Notes under the pieces: model-generated
What the model was told of the DNA's origin: nothing
Databases searched by the model: none
The model's input: only the letters and a program-made list of their open reading frames with translations
Position numbers and translations under genes: made by a program
Shown here: positions 14,995 through 18,372 of the stretch, in pieces
How positions within the stretch are numbered: the stretch's first letter is position 1
How the letters are laid out: each line of letters starts with the position of its first letter
Source: Deltaproteobacteria bacterium
Lineage (GTDB): Bacteria; Desulfobacterota; Desulfobulbia; Desulfobulbales; UBA5123
Assembly: GCA_021788685.1 (NCBI GenBank)
Contig: JAJYKH010000016.1
Coordinates: 1-18,372, forward strand
Length of the DNA stretch: 18,372 bases
Direction: 5' to 3'

Positions 14995-15267
14995 TTACTT
15001 CACCGATTCGGCCAGCTTGGTGCCCGGCTTGAAGCGGGCCACCTTTCTGGCGGCGATCTTGATGGTCTTGCCGGTCTGGGGATTGCGTCCCTGGCGGGCT
15101 GCCCTCTGGGCGGTCGAAAAGGTGCCGAACCCGACCAGCGTCACTTTGTCCCCCTTGGAGAGGGCCTTGGTGATGCCGTCCAACATGCCGTTCAGGGCCT
15201 TTTCCGCAGCAGCCTTGCTGATGCCGGCAGCATCCGCCATGTTGTCGACCAATTCACTCTTGTTCAT
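14995..15267 (-). CDS. hup: HU-family DNA-binding protein
   Basis: This 90-residue histone-like protein binds and bends DNA as a dimer. The N-terminal helices MNKSELVDNMADAAGISKAA are followed by VTLVGFGTFS and the DNA-binding arm RAARQGRNPQTGKTIKIAA with the conserved RNPQTG turn and intercalating proline. It ends KVARFKPGTKL, as usual for HU. The length is exactly typical. The start at 15267 has a strong AGGAGG ribosome binding site, fitting a highly expressed gene, and a promoter candidate lies at 15329-15356. Whether it belongs to the HU-alpha, HU-beta or IHF type cannot be decided; the HU type is most likely. Confidence 0.95.
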   Translation of the reverse strand: MNKSELVDNMADAAGISKAAAEKALNGMLDGITKALSKGDKVTLVGFGTFSTAQRAARQGRNPQTGKTIKIAARKVARFKPGTKLAESVK

Positions 15268-15328
15268 TCTCCTTCCTCCTTCGGTTCTGTTATGGTTTAG
15301 CAGATCGAAACCGTAACGTTTCTAGGCG

Positions 15329-15356
15329 ATTTAATCAAATGGCCGTTCGTTGTCAA
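15329..15356 (-). promoter_or_regulatory. sigma-70 promoter candidate of the HU gene
   Basis: On the minus strand a perfect -35 box TTGACA (plus-strand 15351-15356) is followed after 16 bases by TTAAAT (15329-15334, 4 of 6 consensus positions). Transcription would start about 55 bases before the HU ATG. The -35 box touches the T-run of the upstream larE terminator. Confidence 0.6.
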
Positions 15357-15381
15357 ACAAAAAACCGCCTTGTCTGGCAAG
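15355..15381 (-). terminator. candidate rho-independent terminator of the larE operon
   Basis: Minus-strand CCTTG (15377-15381) and CAAGG (15367-15371) flank a five-base loop, followed by CGG and six T bases. It lies about 40 bases after the larE stop codon. The stem is short (5 pairs), so efficiency may be modest. Confidence 0.55.
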
Positions 15382-15422
15382 GAATTCACTGGTTTCGGGG
15401 GATTGGGGGAGCGGACAGGCCT

Positions 15423-16223
15423 TCACAGGTCGATGCCGCCGCGACCGGAGAGATCGAGAAAAATCTTTTGAAAACCAATTGATAGACCATAGTCCAGGAC
15501 GTCATTCCTGACAATCTCGGTCATTTTGCCGAAGTCGGTCCGACAGATTTCCACGACGGCGGTGCGGTCCGGGGAGAGCCGGACCCTGCAGCCCTGGAAA
15601 CCGAGGCCGCGCAGAAACTGCTCCGCCCTTGCCACCGTTTCGAGCTGCGGCCTGGTGATGGGGGTCCCAGGGGCCAGACGGGTGGCGAGGCAGGAGGCGG
15701 AATGATCCTGCCAGCTCGACAGCCCAAGCTCCCGGCTGAGCTGTCGGATCTCCCGCTTGGTCAGGCGGGCTGCTGCCAGAGGGGTGGGAATGCTCTCCTC
15801 ATGCAAGGCCCGGAGACCGGGCCGGTCCGCCGTGAGGTCGTCGGCGTTGGTGCCGTCGACCAGGTGATCGGCCCCGAGCTGCCGGCATCGGGCCAGGAGG
15901 AGGCGATAGAGGTTTCTCTTGCAGTGATAGCAGCGGTCGGGAGGGTTGGCCGCGAGCTCGGGCCAGGCGAGCGGGTCCGCTTCGATCTCCTCCAGGCGGC
16001 CCCCGGCCTCGGCGGCGAGAGTGCGGGCACGCTCCGGTTCGCCGGGGGATTGGAGGCAGGTGACCAGATGGAGGGCCGGTGGCTGTCGATCGAGGGCGTC
16101 GGCCGCCGCCTTCAGCAGGAAGGTGCTGTCCACCCCTCCCGAGAAGGCCACCGCCACCCGCCCGAGCGACCGGAGGATCCGGCGGAGGTGGTCGTACTTG
16201 CTGGCAACAAGGGGGGGCGGCAC
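15423..16223 (-). CDS. larE: LarE-type ATP-dependent sulfur transferase
   Basis: This is a 266-residue PP-loop enzyme. LarE adenylates a carboxylated pyridinium and inserts sulfur during synthesis of the nickel-pincer cofactor of lactate racemase; relatives may serve other sulfur-transfer reactions. The ATP motif is SGGVDS (residues 28-33). DRCYHCK gives C98 and C101, and SASCLATRLAPGTPIT gives C178. The lone cysteine in the last position is the sulfur donor in Lactiplantibacillus LarE, whereas forms with all three cysteines can hold a 4Fe-4S cluster, so this protein probably belongs to the cluster type. The length is typical. The start is a GTG with a poor ribosome binding site, 13 bases after the DUF39 stop, which suggests coupled translation. 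No larA, larB or larC is in the window. Confidence 0.88.
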   Translation of the reverse strand: MPPPLVASKYDHLRRILRSLGRVAVAFSGGVDSTFLLKAAADALDRQPPALHLVTCLQSPGEPERARTLAAEAGGRLEEIEADPLAWPELAANPPDRCYHCKRNLYRLLLARCRQLGADHLVDGTNADDLTADRPGLRALHEESIPTPLAAARLTKREIRQLSRELGLSSWQDHSASCLATRLAPGTPITRPQLETVARAEQFLRGLGFQGCRVRLSPDRTAVVEICRTDFGKMTEIVRNDVLDYGLSIGFQKIFLDLSGRGGIDL

Positions 16224-16236
16224 GTCGAGGGGGAGA

Positions 16237-17406
16237 TCATTCGGAGGGCAGCGTCCGGATCGGTTTCTCGATGAGAAAATCGCCGGCCGTGATCCATTTC
16301 TTGAGGGTTTCGGCGATTTCCCGGGCGCGGACCACGCTCGACAGGGGGGCGGTGGGCACCATTTTTCCGTTCACCTCGATCTGCCCGCTCTTCAGCTGGG
16401 CGTAGCTGACCTCACCGTAATTGTGGGCAATCCCGTTGGGGTAGTCGTGGGCATAATCCACCACCTGGGTAAAGATCTCGTCATCGGCCACTCCGGTGTA
16501 GGCGGCCATCTCCTCGTTGAGAATCGGGATGGGAATGCCGACGCCCACTGCCATGGTGTTGCCGTACCCCTGCATGCTCACCCCCTTGAGCCAACGGGGC
16601 GACATCTGCTTGAGATCGCCCTGGACCATGAGGGTGCCGGCCGCCCGGCGGGGGGTGCCGTTGTCGGCCCGCAGCGCCCCGGGCTTGTGCTGGGTGCCGT
16701 GCCAGGTGATGTAGCCGATGCCGCCGCCCAGAAAGATCCTGGTGCCGAGGCCGATAGTCTTGTACAGCGGGTCGTTCATCAATGGGCTCAGCTCGCCGGC
16801 GGAGCAGTAGGTGGCGTTCTTGCCGTGGGGCCGCAGCGTGCCCATGTAAGTGTATATGGTCCGGTCGGAGAGGTTGATGGCGCAGTTGTAGTTCTGATAG
16901 CAGTTCCGGGGGTTGCAGAGCAGGGCGTACGGGAGGTCCTGGAGGGTGATCTCCTTTTCCAGGTCCCGCCGGGGGTAGCAGTCGGTGCCGTAGCCCCAGG
17001 CCTTGAGCCGGACCGGCCTGCCCGCCACCAGGTCTTCGATGACGTGGCCGCCGCCGTACCGAAAGCCGCCGGGGAAGACCTTGTTGAGCGGGTCGTCTTC
17101 CGCGGGCTCGGTGGCGCCGATGTAAATGTCCACCGCCGCGAGCCCCGCATAGGCCGGCACATTGTTGAGCCAGGCCTTGCTCGCCCTGAGGGTGGGATTG
17201 GTGTGCCCGAAGTTGATGAAGGCGCCGGAGGAGCACATGGGCGAGAAGGTGCCGGTGGTGACCACGTCGATCTTGCGGGCGGCCGCAACCGGGCCGTTCT
17301 CCCGCACGATGCCCACCATCTCCTCGGCGGTGACCACCACAGCCTCGCCGGCCTTGATCTTGGCGTTGATCTCGTCGAAGGTTTTGTTGACTTCAAAGGG
17401 AGGCAT
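16237..17406 (-). CDS. DUF39 / homocysteine-biosynthesis family protein (aspartate-semialdehyde sulfurtransferase-like)
   Basis: This 389-residue protein matches the DUF39 (HcyBio) family, whose methanogen member MA1821 works with a ferredoxin-type partner to turn aspartate semialdehyde and sulfide into homocysteine. Visible features are TFDEINAKIKAGEAVVVTAEE near the start, TTGTFSPMCSSGAFINFGH (C58), AWGYGTDCYPR (C143), LCNPRNCYQNYNCAIN (C164, C169, C175) and GGGIGYITWHGTQH. The many conserved cysteines fit sulfur chemistry. The ATG at 17406 is 5 bases after the CBS-ACT gene stop. The 49-residue extension upstream would overlap that gene and looks non-coding. In the archaeal protein a CBS pair is fused at the C-terminus; here the CBS domains are in a separate gene immediately upstream. 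No NIL-ferredoxin partner is in the window. Confidence 0.9.
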   Translation of the reverse strand: MPPFEVNKTFDEINAKIKAGEAVVVTAEEMVGIVRENGPVAAARKIDVVTTGTFSPMCSSGAFINFGHTNPTLRASKAWLNNVPAYAGLAAVDIYIGATEPAEDDPLNKVFPGGFRYGGGHVIEDLVAGRPVRLKAWGYGTDCYPRRDLEKEITLQDLPYALLCNPRNCYQNYNCAINLSDRTIYTYMGTLRPHGKNATYCSAGELSPLMNDPLYKTIGLGTRIFLGGGIGYITWHGTQHKPGALRADNGTPRRAAGTLMVQGDLKQMSPRWLKGVSMQGYGNTMAVGVGIPIPILNEEMAAYTGVADDEIFTQVVDYAHDYPNGIAHNYGEVSYAQLKSGQIEVNGKMVPTAPLSSVVRAREIAETLKKWITAGDFLIEKPIRTLPSE

Positions 17407-17411
17407 TGGTG

Positions 17412-18011
17412 TTAGTCCATGATGGCAACCACCTTGTGGCCGGCCTCTTCCAGGGCTTCGACCACCGGCTTCAGGTCGCACTTTTCCAGGCGGAAATAGT
17501 GGACCTTGCGCCGGGAGGAATGGCTCTCGGTGGCGACGCTGATGATTTCGCAATGGTGTTGTTTGATGATGCGGGAAACCTCGGCCAGCCCGCCCTTCTT
17601 GCCGACGATTACGTCGAGCCGGGAAGAAGCCTTGAGCAGCCCCATCACCTCGATGAAGGCCGACAGCAGGTCGGAGGCGGTGATGATCCCCACCAGTTTC
17701 TTTTTGTCCAGCACGGGCAGGCCGCTGATCTTGTAGTCGTGGATGAGCCGGGCGGCGGTTTCGATGCTGGAGTTGGCGTTGATGGTGACCGGGTTGAGGG
17801 TCATCACCTGATGCACGGGAATGTCTTCCACCATGGCGGGGAAGAAAAACTGGCGCAGGTCGGAGGAGGTGATCAGCCCCACCAGCTGCCCGTCTTCCAT
17901 GACCGGGAGATGGCGGATGGAGTGCTCCTGCATCAGGTGCATGGCATCCTGGATGAAAGCGGTGCGGGGGATGGTGATCGGCTCCCTGCTGATCCAGTTT
18001 TTGACTTTCAT
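17412..18011 (-). CDS. CBS-CBS-ACT domain regulatory protein
   Basis: This 199-residue protein has two CBS domains (about residues 1-58 and 62-122), each ending in the usual (L)VGLITSSDL / LVGIITASDLL pattern, which together form a Bateman module that often binds adenosyl compounds. A C-terminal ACT-like domain (about 130-199, RLDVIVGKKGGLAEVSRIIK) usually binds an amino acid. There is no membrane or catalytic domain, so a ligand-sensing role is likely. The start MKVKNW at 18011 has GGAAG upstream and matches how such proteins begin. Upstream in-frame starts at 18104 and 18320 would add low-complexity residues. It heads the operon with the DUF39 gene and larE, and its ligand may be a methionine-pathway metabolite (inference). 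Confidence 0.9.
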   Translation of the reverse strand: MKVKNWISREPITIPRTAFIQDAMHLMQEHSIRHLPVMEDGQLVGLITSSDLRQFFFPAMVEDIPVHQVMTLNPVTINANSSIETAARLIHDYKISGLPVLDKKKLVGIITASDLLSAFIEVMGLLKASSRLDVIVGKKGGLAEVSRIIKQHHCEIISVATESHSSRRKVHYFRLEKCDLKPVVEALEEAGHKVVAIMD

Positions 18012-18133
18012 TTCTTCCAGCTCACGAGGGGCGGCGCCGGGGCCTTGCCTCGCCTTTGCTCGGGTCCCGGGAGAGCGGGCGGACAGGGCGGCAACCCTTG
18101 GCATTCGGCGCTTTTTCTCTTTTCTTCCGGAGG

Positions 18134-18163
18134 AATATACTTTAGATTGGGCTGTCCGTTCAA
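18134..18163 (-). promoter_or_regulatory. sigma-70 promoter candidate of the CBS-DUF39-larE operon
   Basis: On the minus strand TTGAAC (plus-strand 18158-18163) is followed after 18 bases by TATATT (18134-18139, 5 of 6 consensus positions). Transcription would start near 18127, giving a GC-rich leader of about 115 bases before the CBS-ACT start, long enough for an RNA control element. I could not identify a known riboswitch in it. Confidence 0.5.
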
Positions 18164-18228
18164 GGGTAATCGTGTCTGCCCGCGAGGCCCGTCCTGGGCG
18201 GCGGCTGCCGGCTGGCGGCTCGGAATGA

Positions 18229-18234
18229 TACAAT
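18229..18234 (+). promoter_or_regulatory. possible -10 box of the chorismate mutase gene
   Basis: TACAAT matches the consensus at 5 of 6 positions and lies about 60 bases before the ATG at 18295. No good -35 box precedes it at 16-18 bases. Confidence 0.35.
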
Positions 18235-18294
18235 CCCGTAGCGAGGCAGCCGTCGCAGGCCGGCCCTATCCTTGCTCTGCTTGAAGGACTGTTG

Positions 18295-18372
18295 ATGACC
18301 ACGAAAAAGGATACCTCCATCGCCGAGGTCCGCGGCCGGATCGACCGGATCGACAGCGAGATCGTGGCGCTC
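18295..18372 (+). CDS. pheA: chorismate mutase / prephenate dehydratase, N-terminal part (3' end outside window)
   Basis: Only 26 codons are inside the window. The sequence AEVRGRIDRIDSEIVAL is the first helix of an AroQ-type chorismate mutase, the enzyme that turns chorismate into prephenate for phenylalanine and tyrosine synthesis. In related bacteria this domain opens the bifunctional P-protein PheA, so that is the likely identity, but a stand-alone mutase cannot be excluded. GAAGGA lies 6 bases before the ATG. The gene diverges from the CBS operon. Confidence 0.75.
   Translation, partial: MTTKKDTSIAEVRGRIDRIDSEIVAL

Larger units (their letters stand above)
18012..18294. other. 283-base divergent region upstream of the CBS operon and the chorismate mutase gene
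   Basis: No gene fits here. The part next to the CBS start (18012-18110) is very GC-rich with several short inverted repeats. The middle (18110-18145) is AT-rich. One promoter candidate is present for each direction, described separately. Confidence 0.55.

Noticed and set aside
14739..15032. small protein starting MVGTRGFEPPTPASRTL
   Set aside because: This is the well-known false protein read from the antisense of a tRNA-Pro gene.
15946..17415. 489-codon plus-strand open frame
   Set aside because: Antisense of larE and the DUF39 gene, with no domain and no ribosome binding site.
1..18372. CRISPR array, prophage or insertion sequence
   Set aside because: There are no regularly spaced identical repeats and no transposase, integrase or phage gene in any frame.

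Overview
The window is a GC-rich stretch of bacterial chromosome, densely packed with housekeeping and signalling genes. A sigma-54 type response regulator, an HDOD protein, FHA/Ser-Thr kinase/PP2C signalling, a DUF39 'homocysteine biosynthesis' protein beside a CBS-ACT protein, LarE and panC-panD together suggest an anaerobic member of the Desulfuromonadia (the Geobacter/Desulfuromonas side of the former Deltaproteobacteria). This is inference from gene content; there is no rRNA gene to confirm it. I see no CRISPR array, no intact insertion sequence, no phage gene and no integrase.

Left part (1-5119). The 3' end of an NtrC-family regulator enters from the left edge. It converges on a PP-loop tRNA-thiolation-like enzyme and recN, both on the minus strand. 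A 434-base gap upstream of recN holds a possible LexA box and three copies of a diverged 19-base repeat. A secreted M48 metalloprotease with a C-terminal TPR region (BepA type) follows on the plus strand.

Signalling block (5141-10846). A minus-strand HDOD-GAF protein faces a plus-strand cassette of three closely spaced genes: a two-FHA-domain protein, a 795-residue Ser/Thr kinase fused to a seven-bladed WD40 propeller, and a PP2C phosphatase. Together they can form a complete write/read/erase circuit for protein threonine phosphorylation. The FHA protein carries a candidate phospho-threonine site between its two domains. This is the most system-like part of the window.

Middle (10847-14709). 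A palindromic dispersed-repeat-like element precedes a minus-strand operon of a single-pass TPR membrane protein, panC and panD (pantothenate synthesis). This operon is transcribed divergently from xseA, the large subunit of exonuclease VII. The 3' end of xseA overlaps the terminator of a minus-strand tRNA-Pro(CGG) gene.

Right part (14740-18372). tRNA-Pro and an HU gene lie on the minus strand, each with its own signals. Upstream is a three-gene minus-strand operon: CBS-CBS-ACT protein, DUF39 sulfur-insertion protein and LarE sulfur transferase, which looks like a sulfur-transfer unit. At the right edge the first 26 codons of a chorismate mutase/prephenate dehydratase gene diverge from that operon.
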